Below, in pieces: positions 44,207-53,417 of a stretch of DNA of 64,000 nt (positions are counted from its first letter, which is position 1; each line of letters begins with the position of its first letter). The position numbers and the translations under genes were made by a program. This DNA is from Parachlamydiales bacterium (GTDB taxonomy: Bacteria; Chlamydiota; Chlamydiia; Chlamydiales; Rhabdochlamydiaceae), in contig PLXY01000001.1 in NCBI GenBank assembly GCA_003153295.1, positions 1 through 64,000 of the forward strand, given 5' to 3'. A model generated the notes under the pieces. The model did no database searches and was not told the origin of the DNA. It saw only the letters and a program-made list of their open reading frames with translations.

Positions 44207-45160
44207 ATGACGACCTATTGCGTTCTTGCTTATTATTATTTTACTTCGATCGAACAACCTGCGCTTGAGGTGCTTCGTCATAAAGATTTTTTTTCAAATC
44301 GCGATATTAAAGGAAGAATTTACATCTCTAAAGATGGCATCAACGGTCAGATGAGCGCAAGTCCATGTGCTGCTGAAGAATATATGGAATGGCTCCGCTC
44401 CGATCCTCGTTTTCAAGAGATCGAATTTAAAATTCATACGCATTTCGAACACTGCTTTCCTAGGGTCACTGTGAAAACACGGACTCAACTCGTTGCTATT
44501 GATGTTCCGGTCGATATGAGCAAAACGGGAACGCATGTGAGCGCGGAAGACTGGAAGAAAATGCTTGAAAAACGAGACGATCAAACTGTTCTTCTGGATG
44601 TCCGAAACGATTACGAATGGGAACTGGGCCATTTTGAAGGAGCCGAACTTCCAACTCTCGAACAGTTTCGTGAATTTCCCACTTTTGCCAAGAAGCTCAA
44701 AGAAAAGTGCGATCCTGAAAAGACCAAGGTCATGATGTACTGCACAGGAGGAATCCGGTGCGAGCTTTATTCAGCGCTGCTAAAAGAAGAAGGATTTAAT
44801 GAGGTCTATCAACTGCAGGGAGGCATCATCAAATACGGCCTCAAAGCAGGTTCTAAGCACTGGAAGGGAAAGCTCTTTGTTTTTGATGACCGTCTTGCCG
44901 TTCCGATTAGCGAAAAAGAGCCGGCTGAAGTAATCAGCAACTGTCTTCATTGCGCTGAAAAATCAGATCTTTATTTTAACTGTGCCAACATGGACTGCAA
45001 TAAGCTTTTTATCTCATGCACACCGTGTGCTGAAAAAACCCAAGGATGTTGCAGTTCTGCTTGCAAAGAAGCTCCTCGCGTTCGACCTTTTCACGTAACA
45101 GAGAGGCCTAAACCCTTCCGCAGACTTTCACAACTTTCTGACGATAAAAATTATGGCTAA
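44207..45160 (+). CDS. trhO: tRNA uridine(34) hydroxylase TrhO (YceA), rhodanese fold, 317 aa
   Basis: Oxygen-dependent enzyme that hydroxylates U34 of tRNAs. The rhodanese domain (residues about 120-225) carries the active-site loop CTGGIRCE with Cys179. The N-terminal part is the UPF0176 domain (NRDIKGRIYISKDGINGQMS). The C-terminal 60 residues hold a Cys cluster (CLHC, CANMDCNKLF, CTPCAEKTQGCC) seen in long YceA forms, probably metal binding. ATG at 44207 is preferred over 44156. In Chlamydia it follows rpsD (CT626-CT627, from memory), matching here in a divergent arrangement. Confidence 0.93.
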   Translation: MTTYCVLAYYYFTSIEQPALEVLRHKDFFSNRDIKGRIYISKDGINGQMSASPCAAEEYMEWLRSDPRFQEIEFKIHTHFEHCFPRVTVKTRTQLVAIDVPVDMSKTGTHVSAEDWKKMLEKRDDQTVLLDVRNDYEWELGHFEGAELPTLEQFREFPTFAKKLKEKCDPEKTKVMMYCTGGIRCELYSALLKEEGFNEVYQLQGGIIKYGLKAGSKHWKGKLFVFDDRLAVPISEKEPAEVISNCLHCAEKSDLYFNCANMDCNKLFISCTPCAEKTQGCCSSACKEAPRVRPFHVTERPKPFRRLSQLSDDKNYG

Positions 45161-45896
45161 TCCTATTGGTTCCCAATACTACTATTTAAAGGGTCGACCG
45201 GCTATCTGCGAAGAATGGCTAATGCAACCCTCGCGTCTGGGTGAAAAATGGAGAATTGATGCCTGGCATGCCTACAAGGATGAACCCCGTTATGAGCGCT
45301 TAGGAAAGGGCATTGCGTGTCTATTTTTAAATGTTCTTGGACTGCCTTTGCAGGCTATGGCAGCATTAATCCATCTTGTTTATCGCGAAAAAATTCGGCC
45401 CGAAGAGTGGACAAAGAACCATGATTATTGGAGTAAAATTATTGTTAGCGCTCAAGATGATCAAAAAAATTATTTGATCTCAGCGCTCATTAAAATGAGA
45501 ATTACACATACGATTTATGGGTGCATTTTTCATGCGCAGAAACAACCTGAACTTATTAACCGTCAATATTTTGCCGATGGTCTTTATAGCCTGGATGAAT
45601 TTAATCACATCGTCCAAGAAGGAAAGAAATGTTTATTTTTAATTCATAGCTCGAGAGCGGCAAGAAGACAATTACCAAAAAACCCTCTTGAATTTCCTAG
45701 GGAGAATGGGATACCCCATCCTGATCAAAAATCAGGACTTTTGAAAGGAAGAATTATCCGTACGTGTCAGGGGGTTCCTACACAATTTGACTGTCTTCTC
45801 TTGCTGACGAAAAATCTGATTTACGGAGAAGGGACCTTTGAAGATCCTCGGCTTCAACGTCGTCTGTTAGAAGTTTTGTTGCCCACTATAAAATAA
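45153..45896 (+). CDS. lineage-specific protein, 247 aa (tandem paralogue 1)
   Basis: Unrecognised. The N-terminus (MANPIGSQYYYLKGRPA) and the next block (EEWLMQPSRLGEKW) are nearly repeated in the next gene, so this is a tandem duplication. A hydrophobic segment near residues 52-73 could be one membrane pass. The C-terminus has LLLLTKNLIYGEGTFEDPRL, also shared in outline. It overlaps the trhO stop by 8 bp and thus may be translated through it. The NPIGS...GRP start is also found in the protein at 57137. Confidence 0.75.
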   Translation: MANPIGSQYYYLKGRPAICEEWLMQPSRLGEKWRIDAWHAYKDEPRYERLGKGIACLFLNVLGLPLQAMAALIHLVYREKIRPEEWTKNHDYWSKIIVSAQDDQKNYLISALIKMRITHTIYGCIFHAQKQPELINRQYFADGLYSLDEFNHIVQEGKKCLFLIHSSRAARRQLPKNPLEFPRENGIPHPDQKSGLLKGRIIRTCQGVPTQFDCLLLLTKNLIYGEGTFEDPRLQRRLLEVLLPTIK

Positions 45897-45910
45897 TAAG
45901 GAGAAAAAGG

Positions 45911-46696
45911 ATGGCTAGCTCGATCACACCTCAGTACTATTACTTAACAGGCCGTCCCGCAGGCTATGAAGAATGGTTGATGCAACCTTCACGCTTAGCT
46001 GAAAAATGGTGGGCAGATACATGGTATTGCAGATGTCCTCAGGGGACCTTTTTAAGCAAAAGCTTAGAGCGGGTAAAAACAATCGTTTCCTGTACTTTCT
46101 TGAATTTAGTCGGATTTCCACTCTTTGTATTAGCGACGGTGGTTAATCGTATTTATCGTGAAAAAATAAAACCTGAAGATTTCGCTCATCAAACTCTTTA
46201 TTGGCAGAACATTGTTCGAGGTCAAACTTCAAACATGCATAAAGATTCGTTTATTGTAGAGCTGATTAAAGCGCGCATTACATCTACCGTCTATCAGCGG
46301 ATTATTTATACCGCGCGTCCTCATGAAGGTGTCTTTCGAACCTATTTCGGTGATGGGCCCTATACGCCAGAAATGATAACTGAGGTCCTCTATCAAAATA
46401 GAAGATGTTTATTCTTGGTCCAAGCGCCTCGATATGCTAAATGGGACATCAGAGATCAAAAAGAGGACATCAAAATCAAGCATGGCGAAGTTTTTAATGG
46501 GATTCATGCCCCGGACAAAAAATCTAAAGCTTTAAAGACATATTTATGTAAAAACAACACTCTTCCTGAAAATTGTGATGGCTTAGTACTGCTGGCCAAA
46601 ACTCGCTATATTCCAGATGATAAATTAGAAGACCCTCGGATCAGACGACGTCTCCAAGAAGTCTTACTCCCGCCTCAGCAACTGAATGAGCTCTAA
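45911..46696 (+). CDS. lineage-specific protein, 261 aa (tandem paralogue 2)
   Basis: Unrecognised. Starts MASSITPQYYYLTGRPAG and EEWLMQPSRLAEKW, then a hydrophobic stretch near residues 58-80, YREKIKPED, and an end with LVLLAKTRYIPDDKLEDPRI, all parallel to its neighbour 14 bp upstream. It has a strong ribosome binding site (AAGGAGAAAAAGG). The 3' end overlaps the convergent cysteine-motif gene by 33 bp. Likely a host-interaction or membrane-associated factor, by context only. Confidence 0.75.
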   Translation: MASSITPQYYYLTGRPAGYEEWLMQPSRLAEKWWADTWYCRCPQGTFLSKSLERVKTIVSCTFLNLVGFPLFVLATVVNRIYREKIKPEDFAHQTLYWQNIVRGQTSNMHKDSFIVELIKARITSTVYQRIIYTARPHEGVFRTYFGDGPYTPEMITEVLYQNRRCLFLVQAPRYAKWDIRDQKEDIKIKHGEVFNGIHAPDKKSKALKTYLCKNNTLPENCDGLVLLAKTRYIPDDKLEDPRIRRRLQEVLLPPQQLNEL

Positions 46697-47449
46697 AATC
46701 TTAGTTTGGGTTTCATCACGCACGACAGTCAGGCCGGGTTTGATACCGATTTCTGCAAGCGTAAGAGCTTTGATGTTATTACAAATACGGCCATCTAGGC
46801 GTATACCTACCCCTCGAAGATTGAGCATATTACCCCAGTCACCGAACATTTCAAGGACTAACTCACAGCCGGTGATTAAAAAAATCATATCTTCAGGTTT
46901 ATAAGTTTCTAAAAGCTTACAAAATTCTTCACCCAATTGATGAATAGTGACGACCATAATAACCTGGACATTTTTAGTAGGAAGAGCATGGATGGTTTTT
47001 CCGATAAAACATTGGCCGCAGACGGGGTGTTTCTCATCATGAATACACTGATCAGTAAAACGACCTGAAGGGCACTCGAGAGGCTTATGACAGTAAGAAA
47101 ATCCTACAACGGCGAGAGGAACATTGGTAAATTTTTGAAATTCATCAAGAGAAGACAGATTATAAAGAAAAAAATCTCCATCCCGGACAAAAGATTTTTT
47201 CTTTGCATACGATTTAAGGATATTCCACGTATACTTAATCAGGTGTTTTAAAAAATATCGCTTAAAAATACGATTTTTATCATGACGCAGCATATAAATA
47301 AAAGTTTTCAAGCGCAAAAAGCGGGAAGTTTCTTTGGTTATCCCCACCATTTTAGGAAGATGTTGAAGAGTTTTCAGGGGATGCGTTTCAGCCAATTCCT
47401 TTGCTCGTTCATCCCAGGCAGATTCCCAAATTTTTAATTTATTACTCAT
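46664..47449 (-). CDS. conserved hypothetical protein with a five-cysteine cluster, 261 aa
   Basis: Function unknown. The first 100 residues are basic and helical. A compact cluster follows: C120, C126, C135, C144 and C147 (with CGQC), interspersed with polar loops; this could bind a metal or iron-sulphur cluster and is reminiscent of DUF116-type proteins. The C-terminal half is a mixed alpha/beta region (VQVIMVVTIHQLGEEF, EDMIFLITGCELVLEM), suggesting a Rossmann-like fold. The start codon overlaps that of the divergent SNF2 gene by 2 bp (CATG). Confidence 0.7.
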   Translation of the reverse strand: MSNKLKIWESAWDERAKELAETHPLKTLQHLPKMVGITKETSRFLRLKTFIYMLRHDKNRIFKRYFLKHLIKYTWNILKSYAKKKSFVRDGDFFLYNLSSLDEFQKFTNVPLAVVGFSYCHKPLECPSGRFTDQCIHDEKHPVCGQCFIGKTIHALPTKNVQVIMVVTIHQLGEEFCKLLETYKPEDMIFLITGCELVLEMFGDWGNMLNLRGVGIRLDGRICNNIKALTLAEIGIKPGLTVVRDETQTKILELIQLLRRE

Positions 47450-49772
47450 GAAAGTAGATAATACAGAAGAAGAGGTTTTTCATAGTAGTTCTAAGCTAGA
47501 ACTAAAAAATCTAGCTACAAAAGGACAATTAGCCTGGAACGGCAAAAAAGTCGTATTGGACCCTTTTGCTGCAATGGAATTTTTCTATCTCATCGAAGCT
47601 TCCGGAGAAAATTTTACCGTGCGTGGTAAGTTTAAAATCGGCGCTCGCGAAGAAGATCTTTCTTCTTGCGAAGCAGTCTTTGCCAAAGGTGCGCTTCAAC
47701 ATCAAATTTTCCGGTTTTGGAAAGAAGAAATCGACCTCAAGTGGCTTATTTCTCATAACCTGACTTTAATGGAACTTAAAAGGCTTGTTGAAGATCCCGA
47801 TGTCCCTACGCTGGTCTGGAAATGTCCTATTCCCCGCTGGAAACCCGAGCCGCTTCCCATCTTAAAATTGAAAGATCGAACCGGAGCTTTTGCGGATCTT
47901 TGGATGGACTATGGCCCCTTTGGGAAGGTGGAAGCGGGAAATTCTCCTGAAGAGCTGTTTTGGGAAAAAGATCTGCTCGAGACCGATTTCATGAAGAAAA
48001 AAGTCGAGGGGTCTCACTATTATTGCCCCATGGACAAGGTAGTAAAGAGCCTGATTTTTCTGCTCGATATCGGCTGGACGATTATCGATGCTCAAGGAAA
48101 AAAAGTCGTGCGGCAAGGTGGTGCTGTTTTAAATACGGTTGCTCAGGAAGATCATCTCTTAGTGAAAGGAAAAATTTCCTACGGACAGCACGAGACTGAT
48201 ATTAAAAATGTCATGGGAGCATTTACCCGGCGGGATCGTTTTATCAATTTAAATACGACCGAAATAGGGCTTCTGGAATTTCCGGCAGAGTGGATTCCGC
48301 TAGCTGAAGAAGAAATTGTTGCAGAAGGGATCCGTGTCAAACGGCATCATGTCGGGCTGTTGGAAAGCATTGCGCCGATCCCTCCTGAGTATCAAGAAGC
48401 GGCATGGGAAAATGTTCCTCCTACGGAAAGTTTTCAGGGACAGCTTTTTGACTATCAACAACACGGGCTTCAGTGGCTTTCTTATCTTTACCGGTCTCGA
48501 TTTTCCGGTCTTTTGGCAGATGAGATGGGATTGGGAAAGACCATTCAAGTGATGGCCTTTTTATCGACGATAGAATTGCAAAAACCAGTTTTGATCGTGA
48601 TGCCCGTCTCTCTATTATTTCACTGGAAAAGAGAGTTTGAAAAGTTCATTCCTTCTCTTGCTGTATATCTGCATCGAGGCGAGGACCGCCTTCAAGAGAC
48701 GGAAGAGCTCAAAAAACAGAAAGTGATTCTCACTTCCTATGCTCAGCTGAGAATCGACCGTCTCTTATGGGAATCTCTTGACTTTGAAGCGATTATTTTA
48801 GATGAAGCGCAAGCGATTAAAAATCCCGATTCTCTGACAGCACAAATCAGCTGTCGACTGAGAAGCCGTTTCAAATTGGCTATGACAGGAACTCCCATTG
48901 AAAACAGGTATGAAGATTTATGGTCGCTCTTTCGATTTCTGATGCCTGAATTATTAGGGGAGAGGAAAGAGGCTCCTGTTTTTGAACGTGTCAGAAAAAA
49001 GATCCGCCCTTTTACGTTAAGACGAACCAAACAAGAGGTGGCCTTGCAGCTTCCAGAAAAACAAGAGCAAGTTGTGTGGGTCAATTGGGAAGAAGAGCAA
49101 AGATCTTTCTACGATCAATATCTCAAAGAAAAAAGATCAGCGCTGGTGCAGAAAGTCTCTGCTGAAGGCCTCTCTTCTCAAAAAATGGAAATCTTAGAGC
49201 TCATTTTGCGACTCCGGCAGATCTGCTGCCATCCTCAATTAGTCACAGGAGAGTATGCAGGAGAGAGCGCGAAATTTGAAAGGGTCTGCAATGACCTTGA
49301 AGAAGCCATCGCTACAGGTCACAAAGTCTTACTCTATAGTCAGTTTACTTCGATCCTCGGACTCTTCAAAAAGTGGATGGAAGAAAAAAATTATCGATAT
49401 GCTTATCTCGATGGGCAGACCAAAGACCGGGAAAAAGCGGTTGCATTATTTCAAAATGATCCAGAAGTCCCTGTTTTCTTAATGAGTATCAAAGCCGGCG
49501 GTGTGGGATTGAATCTTCAAGCTGCCGATTATGTTTTTCTCTATGATCCTTGGTGGAATGAAGCAGTCGAGAGGCAGGCGATTGATCGAGCTCATCGCGT
49601 GGGTCAGAAGAATACCGTCATCGCGCGAAAATATCTCGTTGCGGAAAGTATTGAAGAAAAAATTCTCAAGCTCCAAGGACAGAAGCAGTCGTTATCACAA
49701 AATCTCTTGGAATTTGAAGGGGAAATACAGCCTATTGGCTTAGAGGAACTCTACGCGTTAGTTACATCTTAG
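47448..49772 (+). CDS. SNF2-family helicase (second copy), 774 aa
   Basis: DNA-dependent ATPase of the SNF2 family, smaller than that at 3756. The core is complete: GLLADEMGLGKTIQ near residues 354-367, DEAQAIKN near 453-460, MTGTPIENR, then IKAGGVGLNL and DRAHRVGQ in the C-terminal lobe. No N-terminal SWIM zinc motif is seen, though the first 320 residues are folded. Chlamydia likewise has two SNF2 genes (CT555 and CT708, from memory). The ATG overlaps the start of the divergent five-cysteine gene, so both share a single intergenic-free promoter region lying inside each other. Confidence 0.93.
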   Translation: MKVDNTEEEVFHSSSKLELKNLATKGQLAWNGKKVVLDPFAAMEFFYLIEASGENFTVRGKFKIGAREEDLSSCEAVFAKGALQHQIFRFWKEEIDLKWLISHNLTLMELKRLVEDPDVPTLVWKCPIPRWKPEPLPILKLKDRTGAFADLWMDYGPFGKVEAGNSPEELFWEKDLLETDFMKKKVEGSHYYCPMDKVVKSLIFLLDIGWTIIDAQGKKVVRQGGAVLNTVAQEDHLLVKGKISYGQHETDIKNVMGAFTRRDRFINLNTTEIGLLEFPAEWIPLAEEEIVAEGIRVKRHHVGLLESIAPIPPEYQEAAWENVPPTESFQGQLFDYQQHGLQWLSYLYRSRFSGLLADEMGLGKTIQVMAFLSTIELQKPVLIVMPVSLLFHWKREFEKFIPSLAVYLHRGEDRLQETEELKKQKVILTSYAQLRIDRLLWESLDFEAIILDEAQAIKNPDSLTAQISCRLRSRFKLAMTGTPIENRYEDLWSLFRFLMPELLGERKEAPVFERVRKKIRPFTLRRTKQEVALQLPEKQEQVVWVNWEEEQRSFYDQYLKEKRSALVQKVSAEGLSSQKMEILELILRLRQICCHPQLVTGEYAGESAKFERVCNDLEEAIATGHKVLLYSQFTSILGLFKKWMEEKNYRYAYLDGQTKDREKAVALFQNDPEVPVFLMSIKAGGVGLNLQAADYVFLYDPWWNEAVERQAIDRAHRVGQKNTVIARKYLVAESIEEKILKLQGQKQSLSQNLLEFEGEIQPIGLEELYALVTS

Positions 49773-51387
49773 GAAAATTAGCTTCAACCAGATTAACAAA
49801 ATCTTGAGCTAATAGACTTTCTGTCTTACTTACTCCCATCTTCCCTTTAAACATCAGCACATTTCCAAAATTATGGTTAGTACTCATCTCCGGATGATTA
49901 TTAATTTCGATCAAGTGTGCTTTAAAAGGAAACCAAAATTTCTTTCCTTGTATCGTGAGAGAGCCGTCAACGAAGGTGATCCCACCATCGGACTTTATAG
50001 TTCCCTTCACTTGTTTTGCAATATGAAGAGTGTGGCCCTGAGAGATTTGGAGCTTTTTTGATCCATTTTCAGACAATTCTTTTGGAAGATTTGAAAGAAG
50101 TATTTTCCGTTCATCTGCAAAAGTCAAAGTAAAATCTCCGGTGATAGGGTCGAAGTGGCAGGATTCGGCTTTTCCCAAAACACGAAGTATTAGATAGGCG
50201 CCAAACAATTTCCCGTCACCCGTACTTGGGTTGGTAATAGCTGCTAGGGGGAAAAGACATGTAAATTGTACTTGGAGTGCGTCGAACATTTCTTCTGAAG
50301 TTAAAGGACGGGGCGATTTCACAGGTATGTTACCAACTTCCTGTTTTTTATCTAGATCTGCAATATTAGATACGATTGGAAGAGAGGGCTGTTCAAGGGG
50401 TTCTTGTTTGATAACAACGTTCTTCGGAAGAACAGGTGAAGCTGGTTCTCTTTCCAAGCCCGTCTTGTTAAGTGCGAGGGTAACAGAAGGCTGTTCAATT
50501 TGTCCTACTGAGTCACGATTTTTTTCGTCTTCTAAAATAGGAGCAAGGGGAAGTATTTCAAGGGATGCATCTGGAATAGATTTTTCAATGTCTTTGGATA
50601 TCAGTTCAAAGGGTTTACTGTCGAGAAGCACACATCGAGAAGTTTTTTTCAGACTTGGTACTTCACTCTTCGGAAGTTTTAGTTCAATATATGTTAAGGG
50701 GTCCGAAGGGATAGCCGATAGCTGTTTATATAACATCTGATGTAAATCTTCTAAACGGAGAGTCTCCGCTTTCTCTGCCTCATCCAAATCCACGAAAGGA
50801 GCTGCTAAGCTTGGATTCATAGCTTCATCAAGAACAAGGCGAGAAGGGAAAATCTCTAAAGGTCTTAAAATTTCACGCTGTTCAATAGGCTCCATTATTA
50901 AGCTGTCATCGGCTTTGGGTCTACTGATACAACTACTGATGAATGTTAGCATGCTGCGAAGAGCGGAGAGCATGAACATGAACGGTACTAGAAGTGTAGG
51001 GGTTTCATGCGACTCGGCACGAATAACTTCAGTGTTGAATAGAGAATCTCGCTGGAGAGGATTTAAAGCGTGAGTGAGGAAATCGCTGGTTTCGGGTTTA
51101 AGCTTTTCAAGATTAATGCAGATGTTTTTACTCTCAATTTTGAGACCTAGATTTTTGGAACCTGCCTGAGGGGAGAGCGTAACGGTAAAGTCCTCCATGC
51201 CCAGGGCGTCCTGATATATCCTTTCATTGACAGATCTCAATTTTTGAAAAATACAGGCGATTCCCGTCGTGGCAATTTGATCAGACCGGAGAGAGATGCG
51301 GGCAGGGCCTTGTATCGCTTCTTTTAAGCGTATACTTCCAAACCCACGATCCTTGGTGAAAAAAAGTGTAACAGTATTTAATGTCAT
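49762..51387 (-). CDS. lineage-specific hypothetical protein, 541 aa
   Basis: Unrecognised. Residues about 128-152 (TLLVPFMFMLSALRSMLTFISS) form the only likely membrane segment. The region around residues 165-370 is acidic, Pro/Ser/Leu-rich and probably disordered (PLEIFPSRL, SLEILPLAP). The final 170 residues look folded, with beta strands (FTLTFADERKILLSNL). No signal peptide. The 3' end overlaps the SNF2 stop by 11 bp. Could be an effector or inclusion-type protein; no family evidence. Confidence 0.7.
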   Translation of the reverse strand: MTLNTVTLFFTKDRGFGSIRLKEAIQGPARISLRSDQIATTGIACIFQKLRSVNERIYQDALGMEDFTVTLSPQAGSKNLGLKIESKNICINLEKLKPETSDFLTHALNPLQRDSLFNTEVIRAESHETPTLLVPFMFMLSALRSMLTFISSCISRPKADDSLIMEPIEQREILRPLEIFPSRLVLDEAMNPSLAAPFVDLDEAEKAETLRLEDLHQMLYKQLSAIPSDPLTYIELKLPKSEVPSLKKTSRCVLLDSKPFELISKDIEKSIPDASLEILPLAPILEDEKNRDSVGQIEQPSVTLALNKTGLEREPASPVLPKNVVIKQEPLEQPSLPIVSNIADLDKKQEVGNIPVKSPRPLTSEEMFDALQVQFTCLFPLAAITNPSTGDGKLFGAYLILRVLGKAESCHFDPITGDFTLTFADERKILLSNLPKELSENGSKKLQISQGHTLHIAKQVKGTIKSDGGITFVDGSLTIQGKKFWFPFKAHLIEINNHPEMSTNHNFGNVLMFKGKMGVSKTESLLAQDFVNLVEANFPKM

Positions 51388-51465
51388 AATATTATATAAA
51401 TTTTAATTTATTATAACATAGAAGCTAAATAAAAACTATATAACATTAAAAAATTAAATAATACT

Positions 51466-51651
51466 TTAAGCTCTTTCTTCTCTTTGGTTTTCTTCTTCTA
51501 TAAGCTCTTGAGCCGCAGCCTTTAAGGTCATTAAGCCCTGTTCAAAGCCGATCTGCTTAAGAAGTTGATCCAAATAATTTAATTCAGTAAGTAACTGATC
51601 ATTAATGGTTTCAAGTTCGGATATCCTTTTTAACATCTTTTCTTTTTCCAT
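51466..51651 (-). CDS. small coiled-coil protein, 61 aa
   Basis: Unrecognised. Preceded by AAAGGAGGCAATT, an excellent ribosome binding site. Almost entirely one helix with Leu/Ile heptads (LKRISELETINDQLLTELNY), ending in an acidic EEENQREERA tail. Size and shape suit a dimerising coiled-coil such as a chaperone-like or structural peptide; no function can be assigned. Confidence 0.7.
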   Translation of the reverse strand: MEKEKMLKRISELETINDQLLTELNYLDQLLKQIGFEQGLMTLKAAAQELIEEENQREERA

Positions 51652-51721
51652 AATTGCCTCCTTTCTATAAAGTCATAATTTGAGAGATGCAAGAACCATG
51701 CCAAGAAAAAAGGAGAAAAAT

Positions 51722-51895
51722 ATGAAAGGAATATGCGCCGTATTAGGCTTAGCACTATTAATGGGTTGCGGCAATAGCAGAGACTGTCCACGGAAGAAGA
51801 AAGATTGTGGAAATGACCTAGCGAAGGAAAGTCCTCTCACAGAGCAAAGGGTTGTAGCTCAAGAAGACGCTTCGGTTATAAAGCCTTCAAAATGA
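51722..51895 (+). CDS. small lipoprotein, 57 aa
   Basis: A signal peptide with lipobox: MKGICAVLGLALLMGC, where the Cys16 would be lipidated. The mature part is short, charged and Cys-containing (RDCPRKKKDCGN). AAGGAG lies 7 bp before ATG 51722; an upstream in-frame ATG at 51680 would bury that site. The 3' end overlaps ogt on the other strand by 37 bp. A minor envelope lipoprotein of unknown role. Confidence 0.7.
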   Translation: MKGICAVLGLALLMGCGNSRDCPRKKKDCGNDLAKESPLTEQRVVAQEDASVIKPSK

Positions 51896-52329
51896 AGGAG
51901 TTCTCTCTTTAGGGATGGGTCAGGAGTATAATGGCCTATCCCTCCATCCGATCGAATCACTCTATGGCAGGGAATGACAAGTGGGAAGAGATTGCCTCGG
52001 CAGATATTGCCGACAGCTCTAGCTGCACGGGGACTTCCCACTCCTTCGGCGACTTCTTTATAGGAAAGAACGGTTCCCCAAGGAATCGTCTGTAGAAATC
52101 TAAGAACATCCCCTTGAAAAGTGTCATGGGGTAGAGATAAAGGCATAGGGGTGAATATTCCCTGGGCATAGGCTTGAAGCCAAGAGGTGAAGAGTTCTAT
52201 TTGGCCTTTAGGGCAAAATTCAGAATCTAGAGAGAAATCCTTGGCATGAAAAAGGCTGATTCTCTCAAGAGAACCAGCCTTGAATTTGACCTCGACCCGG
52301 ATCCCGGGTTTAGAGTTTATGATTACCAT
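51859..52329 (-). CDS. ogt: methylated-DNA--protein-cysteine methyltransferase, 156 aa
   Basis: Suicide repair protein removing O6-alkyl from guanine. The active-site motif PCHRV has Cys121; the helix-turn-helix block IPWGTVLSYKEVAEGVGSPRAARAVG precedes it. Length is typical of Ogt. It overlaps the MORN-repeat lipoprotein gene upstream by 7 bp. The same order (pheT, unknown, ada/ogt) occurs in Chlamydia CT475-CT477 by recollection. Confidence 0.95.
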   Translation of the reverse strand: MVIINSKPGIRVEVKFKAGSLERISLFHAKDFSLDSEFCPKGQIELFTSWLQAYAQGIFTPMPLSLPHDTFQGDVLRFLQTIPWGTVLSYKEVAEGVGSPRAARAVGNICRGNLFPLVIPCHRVIRSDGGIGHYTPDPSLKRELLHFEGFITEASS

Positions 52330-53309
52330 GAAGCAGCTGAATTAATTTGGCCGATCATTTCATCGAGTTGATTGAGTTCTTTCCATTTATCTTCTGAGAC
52401 ACGACGTCCATCGTAAAAGTATTCGACTTGGGCAATTCCCTCGACAAAATATTTAGAAGGGCCGTGCTTATGGTCATTTTCCCAGAGGATTTCTTGGGAA
52501 ACAAGGTCGCCGTCTATATAATGGATTTCAAGGCCATTCTTCAACCCGTCTAGATAATGGACATCAACGGAGCGGGCGCCATTCTTAAAGAAAGTTGTTT
52601 TTCCGTGGAGCTTTCCAGCGATATACTCTTTCACAGCTAAAGGTTCGCCTTTTTCGTTAAAGCTTTTCTTTTCACCATGTAAAATACCTCGTGCAAAGTA
52701 GGCAGTGCTCTCAGGATTTCCTGTGGAATAAAAAGTATCTCGTTTAGCGACAAAGCCTTCTTCGTAGTCCTCACGGGAAAGTAAAACACCCTGGATGTCA
52801 CGGACAACGCGAGCTCCTTTTCCTTTTTCGATGCGGGCCTCGACTTCATTTTGGCGAGTGAAATATTGAGCATCTACCAGTTCTTTTCCTGCATACTCTT
52901 CAGTAGCAAGAGGTGTTCCATCCGCATACCACTTTGTTGTCACATAGCGTGTAGGTGAGAGTTGGATTTCTTCACGGAGCGGCATCCCCGTCACATCGTA
53001 GACGATTTGTTTGGCTAGAGATCCTTGATTATAGAGGAAATATGTTTCCACGGTTTGACTGTGTGGAAAGGTCAGAGTAGAAGCTCCATGCAAGACACCA
53101 TTTTCAAAAGTCGATGTGATCGTCACGCCATTTTTCATGACTGTAACGACTTGACCTGGATACTTTCTATTTTCAAATTCATCTTTTGAAACGGCATATC
53201 CATACTTATGGATGTACCGTGTCGATACGACGTTGTTTTCCTGCTGTTTTTTGCAGCAGCCAGTGAGCAAGAGACTCAGACAGCCCAATAAATAGAGATA
53301 GCGGCTCAT
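52323..53309 (-). CDS. MORN-repeat lipoprotein (YwqK-like), 328 aa
   Basis: Envelope lipoprotein candidate. Signal peptide with lipobox LLLTGC at residues 13-18. From about residue 55 to the end are repeated MORN_2 modules of about 22 residues, each with an N/EGxLHG-type turn: ENGVLHGAS, ARGILHGEKKSF, IAGKLHGKTTFF, LDGLKNGLEIHY. Such repeats form extended beta sheets in membrane-associated proteins. Function unknown. It lies between pheT and ogt, as in Chlamydia (CT476-like). Confidence 0.85.
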   Translation of the reverse strand: MSRYLYLLGCLSLLLTGCCKKQQENNVVSTRYIHKYGYAVSKDEFENRKYPGQVVTVMKNGVTITSTFENGVLHGASTLTFPHSQTVETYFLYNQGSLAKQIVYDVTGMPLREEIQLSPTRYVTTKWYADGTPLATEEYAGKELVDAQYFTRQNEVEARIEKGKGARVVRDIQGVLLSREDYEEGFVAKRDTFYSTGNPESTAYFARGILHGEKKSFNEKGEPLAVKEYIAGKLHGKTTFFKNGARSVDVHYLDGLKNGLEIHYIDGDLVSQEILWENDHKHGPSKYFVEGIAQVEYFYDGRRVSEDKWKELNQLDEMIGQINSAASW

Positions 53310-53319
53310 GAAAAACCTT

Positions 53320-53398
53320 CCTTTAGAGTATGTTTACAAAGTCAGAAATTTTTCAAAAAAACTTCAATGTCTAAGTTTGTGAACACGCTCTTAGAAGC
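53320..53398. repeat. dispersed 3'-end hairpin repeat, copy C
   Basis: TTTAGAGTATGTTTACAAA and the reverse complement of TTTGTGAACACGCTCTTAGAA pair as outer arms around a longer loop. The GTTTACAAAGTCAGA part is shared exactly with copy B at 59542-59593. It lies between the pheT stop and the MORN-lipoprotein start, so it could end the pheT transcript. Confidence 0.6.
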
Positions 53399-53417
53399 TG
53401 TACTCAAGCTTCTTTGC

